A stretch of DNA of 64,000 nt from Panax quinquefolius (GCA_020205615.1 CM035173.1:32084293-32148292), one strand, 5' to 3'. Numbered from the stretch's first letter, positions 1 to 11,310 are shown. A program made the numbers and translations. Notes: a model not told the origin generated them from the sequence alone.

Positions 1-854
1 GATAAGGAATGACATACCAATGCTACAATCAGTAATGATAAAGTTGTCTAAACATTCCTCCATGAATGGTTTGGGAAGAGTATCTAAATTGGGGATATAA
101 ATCTATATAGATAGATTTAAGAGGATGCTCGACTTAACCCAAGGAACGTATATTCATTTGATGCTAAAGTCGTTTAGCATGGCAAACTCCAAGAGATGTC
201 TCATGTCGATGAGCTATGGAGTGTATCTCTCTTAATAGTCCCCACAGACTCCTGAAAAGAGAGGTCGCATGAGTGACAATCATGCATGCAATGAAATGTA
301 AGAGACCTGATGATGATTAGTCATATTATGGAGAAGTTCACTATGAGTCAGTGAAAAACATCTTAAAGTGCTTAACCGGCACTAAGGATGTGATCATATT
401 CATGGTGGGTCTAAATTAAAACTAGATGGCTTAATGACTCAAGTTTTTCGATGCACCAAGATGACAGAAAATCCACTTTAAGGTAAAAGCGTTATCTTGA
501 ACAGTGGAGCAATGAATTGGAAAGGTTCCAAACAGCAAAGAGTTGCTAGTTTAGTGATAAAGACAAAGTATATAGCTATAAATGAAGCTGCAAGTTGATT
601 GTTTGGATTAAAAGTTCATTCTGTAACAGGAATAGTTCCTAAGTCTCATCTTGGATCTAAACATGTGTTGTGGAACTTTCATTTGATTATTAGAATCATT
701 AAAAGATGGGAAATCACTATAGAGATAGTGGACTCTCATGAACAACATTACATATCCATTAACTAAAGCTTATCCAACAATAGGATAATCGTCACTTAGA
801 GAGAAGAAGAGTATGAGATACCATGACGATTGGCTTTAGTGCAAAGTGGGAGAT
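1..854 (+). pseudogene. Ty1/copia pol 3' end (reverse transcriptase C-terminus and RNase H), degenerate
   Basis: Broken 3' end of a copia polyprotein entering from the left edge. Reading through frameshifts, the start resembles the segment after the YVDD box of copia reverse transcriptase (NDIPMLQSV-like, then an ILGIKIYRD-like stretch near 90-115 and LTQGTYI near 135-155). RNase H-like text follows (LDGLMTQ near 422, then SGAMNWKGSKQ near 503-535), and the end is HDDWL-like near 825. No frame stays open for more than a few dozen codons, so it is not functional. A purine-rich tract (GCAAAGTGGGAGAT, 841-854) immediately precedes the LTR, as expected for a polypurine tract. The domain order and the adjoining LTR make the copia call secure; the clade (Tork/TAR-like) is a guess. 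Confidence 0.8.
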
Positions 855-3192
855 TGAAAGTGTATGCACACAAGCCAATCATGTTTGATGATAAAGCATA
901 TACTTTGTAACAATCTTATTCATTTATTAATAAAAAGTATTAATTTATTAAAGGCTTTTAATTATCTACATGATGCTATTTTATAATATGTGATAAACCC
1001 ATAGTTTTAAGCAATGCTTTTAGAATAATGATGATGATCATTCTAATGAGATCTAAATTCTTAGAAAGCTTAAAACTAAAATAGTTCCCAATCATTGGAT
1101 TACTAAATTGGGGATTAGTGAATCCGGATAGATTGGTACATACGTTGCTTGCTCATTGGATGATGATGATGATTGATCTCATGATCATTTATGTGGAGAC
1201 ACAAAAGCAAGTATGTAGGTGCTTATTAGAGAATAAGTTCATAGTATAGAAGACTTGAGATCATCATGGCTACTTTGCTAAGGAATACCTAATGGAGTTT
1301 TACTTGCATGTCAATAGGAATTCTAAGTAGTGATAATGGAAAGTAACTATTTAGTGATCCTTGGACTTGAGATCATCATAGTATCTTTGTGTATGATGAG
1401 TTATTCTTTGACTTATTCCTTAAGACCCTTAGGGTATATCAAAGGTATGATTGGGTATAATAAGTTGTACATGGAGATAATGTATGATCAATAAAGAATC
1501 TACCACTTCTGGTTTTATCCACGCCAAAAAATACCTCAAAAATAAAAAGATACAAGAGAATGTGGACAAAAAGAAGAAATTTTATTTTTCTATGTGATTC
1601 GATAAATGACGTGAATAGTAAACCCAAAAGATAGAAATTCCACAAAAACATCTTCAGAGTCCTTGGCAAATTTGATAAAAAGGTATTTCAAAGATAATGA
1701 TATTGAAGAAATAATATCATTACAAAAAAAAATATCCCTTACCTCGAAAAGAATAAAATTAGAAAGGAGTTTCTAATTTGCATTATTCAAGCACATGTTA
1801 AAGATGGCCAACAACATTTGTTTTTTCTTAAAAAACATAATTAAAACTTCCAAAAATTAATTATGCATTTAAGGATCATAAAAAAATACATATAATTAAA
1901 TAAAATAAGACTCATGATCTATGAATTTTCACTAAGAAAAATATACCATGTGTTAATCATTAAATAAAATAAAAATTATTTTTATTTCGTAAAAGATAAA
2001 ATATTAATTTTCCAATTGTCACATTATCATAAAAAATTTTCTCCATTATATTTAATTAGGGGCTTTCAATAAGAATTTCTTCTTGCAATTAGACCAAACC
2101 TCTCCTTAGAAGTAACTTTAGAATTGCTAATAATTATATTTACTGAATATAAAATATCAACGTAGCAATTATTAACAAAGGTTCTTTTATGATTAATGTT
2201 GAAATCTATATTATCAACGGAAATCCAATCACTTTGATCGAATTTAGGGAGGCTTATCCTATTGTAGAATAAATATTATTTATTTAAATAAATTAATTGT
2301 TTAATTTATTTATTTAAATAAGATTAGAATTGTTCTAATTGATTTATTCATAAATTAATTGGTTTAATATGGAGAACCTAAAGGGTCACACCATAAAAGG
2401 AAGAATAATTATTTAAGAAGTTAATGGCATAATCGTAATAATATGTTATGTATATTTAATTTAATCTATGGTGATAGAATAAATTAAATAGCTTAATATT
2501 TATTATTTAATATTTTAGAAATATTAAATATAAATTAATAAGAGGAGTCTTATTAATATTATTACAATTATTATTATTATTTTAATTTCTAAAAGAGTTT
2601 AGGAATTAATTTAATATAAGTACTCTCATTTATTTCTAATTGGATTAGGAAGGAAAATTAGTTAAAGGAGTTTAATTAATTATCCCTAATAAGATTAGGG
2701 AGCCCATTTAATTAAAAGAGTTTAATTAAATAATACCTTATTTTATTAAATAAGGTTAATTTGATATCTTTATAAGAGGAGTTTTATATCAGATATCAAC
2801 AGATACGCAATTCCAATAGTTGGGAAAGTACGCTTTTTCTATAGAGATAGAAAAACTAGGGTTTAGCCAACCACCCATCTTCTTAAATCCTTCTTCTTCC
2901 TTGGTGGATCACCTCTAGAGGCCAAACACTTGGGTGGCTAACGTTGATCAAAGGAAGGAACCAAACCCGGTGGATTCAAGTTGAACGCGAAAAGGATTGG
3001 AGGTGAACTTGTACCTGAGGAAGCTCGGATCTTCAAGGGTATGTTTCTTATTCATCTTTTTTCGTTTAATTAATAATTGTGCATAAAGGGTGATCCGGGT
3101 ATATGGTTTGTAAAATTTTTAAACTCTGATTTATCTCGCTTCCGCTTAATTTTTGCAATTTGATTGTGTTCTTGAATATTACAAACCTAACA
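855..3192 (+). repeat. 3' LTR of the left copia element (TGAAAGTG...CCTAACA), chimeric in the middle
   Basis: Starts TGAAAGTG directly after the polypurine tract and ends CCTAACA at 3192, where LTR-A sequence takes over. The same LTR occurs inverted at 53865-55710, and aligning the two fixes both ends. This copy is 2338 bp, the other 1846 bp. The excess lies between about 1500 and 2260, where patches of antisense LTR-A are interleaved with copia LTR. The flanks 855-1490 and 2260-3192 follow the other copy well. The segment 2270-2770 is very AT-rich. No open frame of note. Confidence 0.85.
1500..2260. other. Interleaved mosaic of copia LTR and antisense LTR-A
   Basis: Short blocks alternate between copia LTR (matching 53865-55710 inverted) and antisense LTR-A (matching 26226-29011 inverted). 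LTR-A-derived blocks include GGTTTTATCCACG (about 1518), AGAAGAAATTTTATTTTTCT (about 1571), AGATAGAAATTCCAC (about 1629), the run ending TCCCTTACCTCG (1680-1757) and AAGATAAAATATTAATTTTC (about 2005). Copia blocks between them include ATGTGATTCGATAAATGAC (about 1592), AGAAAGGAGTTTCTAATTTG (about 1763) and TGCATTTAAGGATC (about 1864). Both series keep their own order. See findings. Confidence 0.7.
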
Positions 3193-4687
3193 CCGCATAC
3201 ATGGTAAAATTCTTCTGTTATTCCATTCTTTATTATTACATTTGGAATATCAGTATGCATGCAAGCAGATTACGCATATTTCGGTTCTACTATTTATTAT
3301 TTTCTTTGGAATAACTCGCCTATCCAAGTATCGCATATATGGTGAAATTCTTTTTATTCCATTCTTTATTATTCTCATTGGAATATCCCGTCTGCGTATG
3401 ATTTCGCATGACTTGGTTCCATTCTTTATTATTCATTGGGAATAATCATGCATGCTTAGCCTATCACATGCATGGTGAATTCTTTCATTATTCCATTCTT
3501 TATTATTCGTTGGAATAACACATCTATGTGGATTACCACATGTATGGTGAATGATCATTTGTATTCATTCCTTATTAAATTGTGGAAATTATCTGCTCAC
3601 GTGGATTATCGCATGGGCGCGAAAATCCATTCATAGCTTCATATATTCTATTATACTCGGTTGGTTAAAGTTTTGGCTTCTATACTCCATGAAATTAGCG
3701 GAATATCCTTGATATTTTGCGCTTCATCGAAATCTTTTCATGAAAATATTCTTCCGAACATTCTTGAATTTTACTCCCAAAGCAAAGATTCATGTTGACA
3801 ATTTGGACGTTTTTGAGTTCAGGATAAATTAACTTATAAATCTTTAAAATTTAATTTTTGAACTTATTTTATTGAATTATTATGTCATTGTCATCATCCT
3901 CATGTTTATATTATGTTGAAAGTCATCTGTGGATTTGTAGTGCATAGATGGACTTGGTATGATTATGACTGAGGATTATTCGGTATAGATCATGCTTAAG
4001 TAATGTTACAAATGATGTGGTAAAAGTCCTCATTGGCGTAGTGCATTGATGGACGATTGTTGGCATGATCATGACCATTGATGAAAACACGAATATCCTT
4101 GGCCCGTGAGTGCATGGATAATTTGTGGTCGTGATACTAATGAATATCCTCGCCGTAATGCAGGGATGACGTGGTTTATTTAATAAGCTGAGTCTCAACG
4201 ATAAAAGTGATGAAAAACCTTTTAAATCATAGAAGATAGTAGATTTTATTCTCTACTTGACTCTTCTAATGGATTGCTTGTTCCGCTGTAGTTAAACTTG
4301 ATGTTTGTTATATTCAGATCGTTTAATGATCATTGAAGGCTAACGATAATTTATTTTACATTATCTTAGCCATAATATTTCTTACTGGGCTAGTTGAGCT
4401 CACCCTTTTGCTTTCATTGTTCTCTTCAGGAAATGAGAACGTAGCAGAGACTAGTCGGGGAACGGAGTGACGGTCCAGATGATAGCATTAGTAGTCCTCA
4501 CTATTCTATGAAATAGTGTGATAATAAATGTATTGAGGACTTATTTTGAGTTTGAATACTGTCTAGAAGACAATATTTGTATTAAAACTCACAACTCATG
4601 TTGTATATTTAAGATTGTATTTGTATTCTGTACCATGTATTTGGCGACTCAGAATAGGTGATGTATACATATTTTGGGGGCGTCACA
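3193..4687 (+). repeat. LTR-A copy A1 (gypsy LTR, 3' part, type I arrays)
   Basis: The right part of a Ty3/gypsy LTR interrupted by the copia element; its left part lies outside the window. It starts in the TTATTCCA...TGGAATAA hairpin array (about 3215-3550), continues through hairpin units of the ATCC/GGAT type (4095-4119 and about 4145-4167), a splice-acceptor-like tract TTCTCTTCAG|G (AG at 4428-4429) and the nested palindrome AGTCCTCA...TGAGGACT (4493-4541). It ends GGGGGCGTCACA at 4687. The following sequence is antisense LTR-A, so this copy inserted into another LTR-A. Confidence 0.85.
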
Positions 4688-5549
4688 CATGTGAACAAAT
4701 AGTTATAATCATGTGAATTAATAGCAATTAATTGGCTCATTTATCCGATTAATTACTCGATAACTTCCAGACATCAATTATTATTGAAATAAATGTCGAT
4801 TTCCACTAACACTAATAATTCCAATACAATGGAACTATCAAATTCATCTTTAATCAACACGAACTTATTCATCATTAATATCATAACTCATAATATTTAA
4901 CAACAGGGTTGTTCCCAAGAAAGAGGGGGCTTTCCGATAAGGATTTCTCCTTATTGGCGCGCAATTAGATGACCAAACCTTTCCTTGACAGAACTTCTAG
5001 ACATTATAAATATTGTAATTTAATAATATGAATAACTTTATCGTCTCAATTATTGATTTAATAATATATCATATTATGCAGATGACACTGTGACAATAAC
5101 TAAATCAATAATATGAGAGATATAATGCAAAGAATTTATCGTAATAATAATTGAGTATAATCGAGTGACTTCTCACGTAAGCATCAATAATCAATACCGC
5201 AGTGCTTCTTATGCAACCAATGCCAGACATCGTATTTTTTACTACCGGGTAGTTCAACGGTTTTAACGATAACACTTTCGTAGTTATTTTTTATAAAAGA
5301 TTATTATGTCATTTTCTAACTACGATAATACTTTTGTTGTGGGGTCCACCAATGATTGTGCCGTCGTACGAATATTCCCTGTTAAAACGAATATTTCCCG
5401 ACCAATCGAATATTATATAACCACTTGCTTACTTTGCAAAATTTGTAAATATTACCCACAACTATAACATTATATCAAATCCACACCATAATATTCAAAA
5501 ATATATTTCGAGAAAATTATTCTTTATTCATAAAAGTTAGGGTCTTACA
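4688..5549 (-). repeat. LTR-A copy A2 (inverted, U3 side)
   Basis: Antisense LTR-A. The LTR start TGTAAGACC reads on the minus strand from 5549. Diagnostic internal blocks are shared with other copies, e.g. the CTTTCCGATAAGG/GCGCGCAATTAG region near 4930-4970 (compare about 24640-24665 in sense). The copy is cut at 4687/4688 by the plus-strand LTR-A. The sequence upstream of its start (5550 on) is CACTA, not a polypurine tract, so this was a solo LTR or a 5' LTR inserted in the CACTA element. Confidence 0.8.
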
Positions 5550-5559
5550 GTACTTATAG

Positions 5560-6415
5560 AGTTTATTGAATATTGCGGCAAACTAAGAAAATGCTACTCA
5601 GTTTATTTTATTTTGTACTATAATATATAATATAATTTTTGATTATTTTATTAAATTAAATTAAAATCATTTTTTTTATTTTATTAAATCAGATTAAATT
5701 TATTATTATGTTTTAATTTAATTTATTTTAAGTTAATTTTTTTATTTTATTTTATTAGGTTTTATTGTATTTTATTTTATTTGTATTATATTATATATTT
5801 TAAATATTTTTTATCAAATTTAATATATTTATTAAATCAAAGTAAATTCTTTAAATTATATAATTTTAAATTTAATTTCATTAAAATTATTTTAATTAAA
5901 TTTATTTATTACATTATTTAATATTTTTAAATATTTTTATTAAATTTAAGTTATTTATTAAATTAAATTCTTTAAATTATAATTATTTGAAATTTAATTT
6001 AAATTATTTTAATTAAATTAACTTTATTTTATTTTATTACATTTTTAATTTTTTAAATATTTTTATTAAATTTAATTTATTTATTAAATTAAATCAAATT
6101 TGTTTTGTTTTATTCAATTTAATTTAATTTAATTTATTATTTTATTTTATATTTATTATATTTTTAAAATTTAATTTAATATACTTTATTTTATTTTATA
6201 TAATATTATATTATATTTTTTAAAATTTTTAATTAAATTTAATTTAATTTATTAAATTAATTTAAATTTTTTTATTTATTTTATTCAATTTATTTTATTT
6301 TATTATTATTTTTTATTTTATATTATATTAAATAATTTTTTATATTTATTTTGTCTAATAAACTAAATTTATTTTGTGTTATATTAAATTAATTAAAAAT
6401 ACATAAATATATTTA
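5560..6415. other. Near-pure A/T tract inside the CACTA element
   Basis: About 850 bp made almost only of A and T, dominated by variants of TTTTATTTTATTAAATT and AATTTAATTTAATT, with few G or C. There is no reading frame and no regular repeat period that I can fix by eye. Sharp change to mixed sequence near 6415 (ATTTAGGGGCCCAC). It lies beyond the predicted first splice donor, so it may be intronic. Confidence 0.7.
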
Positions 6416-6894
6416 GGGGCCCACAAATATTTCAATTGTAAATTTTAGGCATGATATTCAATTTAGAATTAAAATTAAATATCAAATATCACATTCTATA
6501 CACTGACATATATATAATCCGCAATATATCACATTATGTAATGACCTAAACACTGTAAATGTTATGACCCAAACACTATAATTGCACAAATACACTGTAT
6601 ACACTAACAGAAATTTTAATTGCACAAAATAAATCATAATTTCAGCAACATGCAACAATTTGCAGAATTGAAGTCAAATAATCCCAATTTGCAAAACAGT
6701 TAACAGCATGAACAACTTTAGCAAAATCAATAACTTTAGCAAAATAAATTGCATAACAGAAATGAACCCAATTTCTGATACAACAAGAACTCCAAAATTA
6801 TTCTCAGTAACACATGAACAAATTTAGCAAAATCAACAACTCAAATATGCAAACTATATTTAATAATCTCAGATCATTATTTAGGATTTCTTAC

Positions 6895-7190
6895 CTTGAA
6901 TTAATGGAGGAGAAACAAGGAAGAGAAAGGATGAGCTAGGAGCTACCGTGGCTGGAGCTCGTGACAGAGGCCGGAACTGGTGGAGCAGTGGCGAGAAATG
7001 GGCAGTGGCGGCCGAAAATAGGCATTGACCAGCGGAAATGGGACTAGGGGGAGATGGGTGACCAGGGAGATGAGAGATGAGAGGGATTAGAGAGTGAGCG
7101 AGTTTTGAGAGAGAGAGTGAGAGTGAGGAGAGAAAAATGAGAAATTAGAAATCAGGCGTGACCAGGAGAAGATGAAGTCTGATTATGTTT
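6895..7190 (-). promoter_or_regulatory. Probable untranslated first exon of the CACTA transposase gene, ending in a splice donor
   Basis: Read on the minus strand this is a CT-rich stretch (runs of CTCTCT near 7100-7140) followed by GC-richer sequence and ending TTCAAG|GTAAGAAA (donor GT at 6893-6894), a good plant 5' splice site. A short upstream frame opens with ATG near 7030 and stops after about 30 codons. A position just inside the subterminal repeats matches where CACTA elements keep the promoter and leader of their transposase. Inferred from composition and motif, not from coding similarity. Confidence 0.45.
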
Positions 7191-7481
7191 AATAGGTTAT
7201 TTCCAACGGAATTTTTGTCGGCCATAAGTCCCTTGGAATTATATTATTTTCGACGTCAATTCCGTCGAAAATAACTTCAATTTCGTCGATTTTATGTTTT
7301 GCGCTCGCAGGAAACTTGGCGCTAATGAGGGTCTTCTAGTTCCGATGGAATTCCGTCGTACTTACATTAACTTCGAGGGACTTATGTTCGACGAATTATT
7401 CCGTCGTAAATAACCTTATTTCGACAGATTTAAATTCGTCGAGACTACGTCCGTCGAACTTAAGGGTTTTTCTTGTAGTGC

Positions 7482-8337
7482 CATTTCTGGCATGATAATT
7501 TCCTCCACATTTGTTATCACCGCTTCGATGATTATTTCCACTGGTATGACTATTATCGTTATGCCGGCTACTATCTTTTGGTTGGGCTGACTCATTATCA
7601 CGCTCCAATAAATGAGCCCTATTTAAAACATCTGAATATAAAAAAAAGTTTATGAGAAATGAGGTATTGACGAATTTCGGGCTTCAAAACTTGCAGAAAC
7701 ATTGGCGTCATACACTCCTCATTGTCTATCAAATGAGATGCAAACTGGGATAACTCCGTAAATTTTGCCTCGTATTGCGATACGGTTATATTATTTTATT
7801 CCAGCTTAATGAATTCTACCTCCTCCATGTGACAAATACTCTATGGAACGTACTTGTCATTAAAAAATTCTTGGAACTTCTCCCAAGACATCTTCAATGT
7901 GGAAAGATGAGTACGTTTTACAGATTCGCACCAGTAATCTGCCTCTCCTGGCAACATAAAGGTGGCAAAGAGAACCTTTTGCTCCTCTGAGCATCCGAAG
8001 ACATCGAATATCTTGGTGATCTGCTTAATCCACGTCTCTGCCTTAAGTGGCTCTGGCTTTCCCAAAAACTCCGGTGGTCCCAACTCCTTGAATTGCTTAT
8101 CGGTGACTAGCCATGAGTTGCCATTGATTCCACCTGCATTTTGAATAGGTATCTCTCTCGTTTGGTATTGCATAAATTGCAGAAAGCTCCTAAACATCTC
8201 ATCGTTCATCATTTGGTCGTTGTTGTTGTTTACATGAGGATTAATGCCTTCCTAATGCACATTATCCTGGTTATTGATTGGCGGTGTCTCAACGGTCTCA
8301 TATGCTCCATTGCTTATCTCAAAATTTTTAGATGCCA
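7482..8337 (-). pseudogene. Ty3/gypsy gag, interrupted by CACTA
   Basis: Minus-strand gag of a gypsy element. The first ATG (8337) opens MASKNFEISNGAYETVET; an in-frame stop follows near 8254. A 123-residue open stretch (8212-7841) then carries typical plant retrotransposon gag text: the FRSFLQFMQ start, ELGPPEFLGKPEP, WIKQITKIFDVF, and FNDKYVP at the end. After further frame changes the hydrophilic Asn/Ser/Gly-rich region before the zinc knuckle (about 7608-7482) is cut by the CACTA terminus. The same gag type is seen in plus orientation near 29320-29690. Not functional: stops, frame changes and the transposon insertion. Confidence 0.88.
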
Positions 8338-8510
8338 TTCTTAAACACTGCCACAAAACAAGGGTTAATTGACATGCCACATATTATACCTATATTATTA
8401 CCAACCAATTAAATAACAAATAAGCTTAGGTAGGACACACTAGCGAAGGATTCACTCGTCTCTCCTCTCTAGTTCTAGCCTCAGATCTTTGCAAAGGATC
8501 ATATTCCTAA

Positions 8511-8524
8511 GCTTTGATACCAAC
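8511..8524 (-). other. Primer-binding site of the minus-strand gypsy element
   Basis: On the minus strand TTGGTATCAAAGC follows the LTR end (CGTCACA) at once. It matches the plant tRNA-iMet primer-site consensus TGGTATCAGAGC with one difference, and sits between LTR-A (8525 on) and the gag leader. Confidence 0.8.
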
Positions 8525-8830
8525 TGTGACGCCACCAAAATACGTTTACACAACCCATTCTGATTCGCGAAATACATGGTACAAAAATCAAATACAAACT
8601 TTATTTATACAATCATTAATTGTCGTGTAAAATACGATAAAATATAAGCTGTGAGTTTTAATATGAATATTTTCTCATAGACAATATCCAAACTCAAATG
8701 AAGTCGTCATTATAATTATTATCACACTATTTTATAGAATAGTGAGGACTACTATAGCCACCATCTTGGACCATCACTCCATTCCCCAACTAGTCCCAGC
8801 TATATTCTCATTTCCTGAAGAGAACAATGA
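8525..8830 (-). repeat. LTR-A copy A3 (5' LTR, 3' end only)
   Basis: Antisense end of the 5' LTR of the gag-bearing element: end CGTCACA at 8525, the palindrome region near 8700-8745, and the splice-acceptor-like tract (sense GTTCTCTTCAG|GAAA) near 8805-8826. It breaks at about 8831, where LTR-B begins. The rest of this LTR is not recovered on the other side of LTR-B. Confidence 0.8.
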
Positions 8831-9959
8831 TTGAAGCTTTAAAGTGTAAAATATTTACATACTAAAATGTGAGGGACCTTTATTTGTTGTAAAAAGATTA
8901 AAACGAATTAAGTTTCTAAATAAACTAATATTCGTTTTGAGTAAGAATAAATAATATTAGTTTGTATAAAACTAATAATTATTATTGATGAATATATATG
9001 CATGTTTTGTAACATATTCAATTATCTAATATATGTGTGCATGTAAATATAATTCTGTAGGAATTATGGAGAAACTCTAGGTTAAATTTTGTGGTAATCT
9101 CCAATCAATGCAAGTTTTTCAATTCTATTATGTTTGTGGATTAAATGTGATTATGTGGTGAGTTACACACCAAGCTTTATGAATTGTTAAAGTCAAAATA
9201 TGACTAAGTTAATTGGGTTATGGAACTTAATTTATATGTGATATGTGATAGCACATGTTGTATGATGTAACTCGATAAATTAGAAATGTGTAACATATGA
9301 ATGTATGCTTTGTAAGGAAGTATTGATGCATGTAGGCTACGCATAGTAAAGAATATATGTTGCATGCGGATATGCATAGTAAAGGAAATGTAGTGCATAT
9401 GGAATTGTGTGCTATGTAAAACATGATAGACTGTTAAATTTGCTGGGCTGTCAAGCTCAATCTTGTAAACACAAACTTTTTGCAGTTTAATGATGTTAGA
9501 CAATATTACTTGCTATACGGATGATGAAGATTGAACGAAGTGAAAATGAATACATTTCCTTGAATTAGAAATGGTATAAATCTATGATTGATAGTTTTGT
9601 CAAATGTAATTGGCAGTTATGTATAGTTTAAAATATTGAATGGATAAAGAATGTCTATTCTGAAATAAGAATAGATATGATTCTAAAATAAATGAATCAT
9701 CGATAGAAAAGATATGAAGTATTGAGACTTAAGTTTTTAATATGTTTACACAGATTATACAAATCATATAATAAATATGATTCTAGTATAAAGAAGAATT
9801 GTAAAGGTTGCGATTTAGGGAATGAATGGATGGAAAAAAAAAAAAATTATTCCGCATTTTTAGCTATTTTAACATTAAATAATGTTTTAAAGCAAGAACA
9901 GGATAATATTAACGTACAAGATCGGGGAGAGAAATTGTCTCGATTTTGGGGGCGTCACA
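8831..9959 (+). repeat. LTR-B copy, 5'-truncated
   Basis: Ends ATTTTGGGGGCGTCACA at 9959. Its right 850 bp match, inverted, the right end of the long LTR-B at 36961-40650 (shared landmarks CACAAACTTTTTGCA near 9471, ATGCATAGTAAAGGAAATG near 9373, GCAAGTTTTTCAATTCTATT near 9111). It diverges from that copy upstream of about 9110, so its left boundary is uncertain. Very AT-rich; no coding potential. Its end is shared with a hAT MITE target duplication. Confidence 0.65.
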
Positions 9960-9961
9960 CC

Positions 9962-10420
9962 TAGTGGTGTTCAACCGATAAAAAATCATTCAAGCAGGAC
10001 CAAGATGTCGAACCAAACCGATGTCGAAATCGCCAAATTGAATTGGATATCGAAATCTAGAATGCATTGGGTTGGGCAGATATCTAACCGCTTGCATCTG
10101 CATTCTTTCTTATCGAAAATTAATATAATTATTATTATTATTATTATTATTATTAATATTTTATTTTTTTTATTATTATAATCATTTTATTTTTATTATT
10201 AATAAATTATTAATAATAAAAAAAATTAGAAAACTGATATATACCATTAGGTTCGGTAAAAGTAGAACCATAAAAAAATCGAATGAAATCGATCAGAAAA
10301 CTGGTATATACCAGTTTTTTTGTACCAAACCGGACCGATTCTTTTTGTACCGAACCGACCAGTTCGGTCCGGTCCAAAAAACCAGAAAAATTGAAAAACC
10401 GAAGCAGTTGAACACCCCTA
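9962..10420. mobile_element. hAT-type MITE with 8-bp target duplication
   Basis: A 459-bp element with terminal inverted repeats TAGTGGTGTTCAACCG / AGTTGAACACCCCTA, flanked by the exact 8-bp direct repeat GTCACACC at 9954-9961 and 10421-10428. The terminal sequence and 8-bp duplication are diagnostic of the abundant plant hAT MITEs with TAGGGGTGTTCAA ends. Inside are a TATTATTATTATT microsatellite (about 10127-10160) and palindromic ACCGAACCGACC/GGTCCGGT sequence (10320-10375). It inserted across the terminus of LTR-B, so it is younger than that LTR. Confidence 0.9.
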
Positions 10421-10463
10421 GTCACACCCCCCACCCATTCTAAGGATGCCTATCTGAATTTCA

Positions 10464-11005
10464 CCATTAGAATATTAAACTTTTAAATTTTTCTAATTAC
10501 GTTTAAATTGATAGTGTCACATCAAAAAATTAATGACTTTGCAGTGATACGTGACTAAAAAATACTTATGTGTAATATTGTGTTTTATTTTAAAAATTAT
10601 TCAATTAAGTTTTTTATACCAAAAAGGATAAATATAGGATCATTATTAATTTTAAAGTAAATTATTATTATAGTTTTAATATAAAATCATTATTAATTTT
10701 TAAAAATAAATTTAACGATAATTTTAGACTTTTGATAAATTATTAATTTTTAAAATTTAATTTTTTGGTAAATTAAAATTTTTTTAAAGTAAATTTCATG
10801 AATTTTTTTTAAAGTAAAATTAATAATGGTCTTATATTTATCCTTTTTTGTACAAAAAATTAATTGAATAATTGTTAAAATGAGACTCAATATTACACAA
10901 AAATATTTTTTTAGTCATGTGTCGTTGTCATGTCATCAATTTTCTGATTTGGAACTATCAATTTAAATGTAATCAAAAAATTTAATGGTTTTAATCCTCT
11001 AATGG
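10464..11005. mobile_element. Fold-back MITE with long terminal inverted repeats
   Basis: The left arm from CCATTAGAATATTAAAC is repeated, inverted, by the right arm ending at CTAATGG. Matching blocks in order are TTTAAATTGATAGT (10503 / 10957 inverted), GACTAAAAAA (10552 / 10905), TGTAATATTG (10571 / 10885), TTATTCAATTAA (10599 / 10862) and AAGGATAAATATA (10624 / 10838). Each arm is about 180 bp or more, divergence moderate, and the centre is AT-rich. No coding sequence. It lies 0.4-0.9 kb upstream of the S-protein homologue. Target duplication not resolved. Confidence 0.75.
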
Positions 11006-11165
11006 AAAAAATTCAAGAAGACAATCCTCAAAGTAGAAAAAAAATAAAAGTTTAATCTCCTAATTGAAAAAAATTGAGAAGACAATCCCCAAAGTGAAAA
11101 AAAAATATTAAACGTTTAATCCCCTAATTGAGAAGACAATCCCTAAAGTAAAAAGATATTAAAAG
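10984..11165. repeat. About 60-bp tandem repeat, three imperfect units
   Basis: Three consecutive units share TTTAATCC(C)CTAAT, GAGAAGACAATCCC and AAAGTGAAAAAAAA blocks (about 10984-11050, 11051-11116, 11117-11165). The first unit overlaps the right arm of the fold-back element, so the array probably grew from its end. It lies between that element and the promoter at 11301. Confidence 0.65.
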
Positions 11166-11300
11166 TTCAAGGTAAGGTATTAATCCATATTTAGGCCTAT
11201 AATTTATTATGAATATATTAGTTATGATTTTCTTATATTCTAACGTTCAGATATCAAATTTACGTAATCATGAAGTTACTATTTTTACGCTCCCCAATCT

Positions 11301-11310
11301 CTATATAAAT
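11301..11310 (+). promoter_or_regulatory. TATA box of the S-protein homologue gene
   Basis: CTATATAAAT lies 72-81 bases upstream of the start codon at 11382. A transcription start about 30 bases further on would give a leader of roughly 45-50 bases, normal for a small intronless plant gene. No upstream ATG lies between the TATA box and 11382. Confidence 0.65.

Larger units (their letters stand above)
5550..7481 (-). mobile_element. CACTA (En/Spm-type) DNA transposon terminus, 5' end at 7481
   Basis: The right end reads, on the minus strand, CACTACAAGAAAAACCC, the classic CACTA terminal inverted repeat. It is followed over about 290 bp by many subterminal motifs of the TTCGACGGAAT / ATTCCGTCGA kind in both orientations (7200-7460), the usual transposase-binding region. 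Further in are a CT-rich leader exon and splice donor (6895-7190), then an almost pure A/T stretch. The opposite terminus is not present: the element is cut at 5549/5550 by LTR-A. It lies inside a gypsy gag on the same strand. No transposase coding sequence is visible, so either the piece stops within the first intron or the element is non-autonomous. Confidence 0.85.

Noticed and set aside
10210..10434. A 74-codon minus-strand frame.
   Set aside because: Entirely inside the hAT MITE and its inverted repeat.
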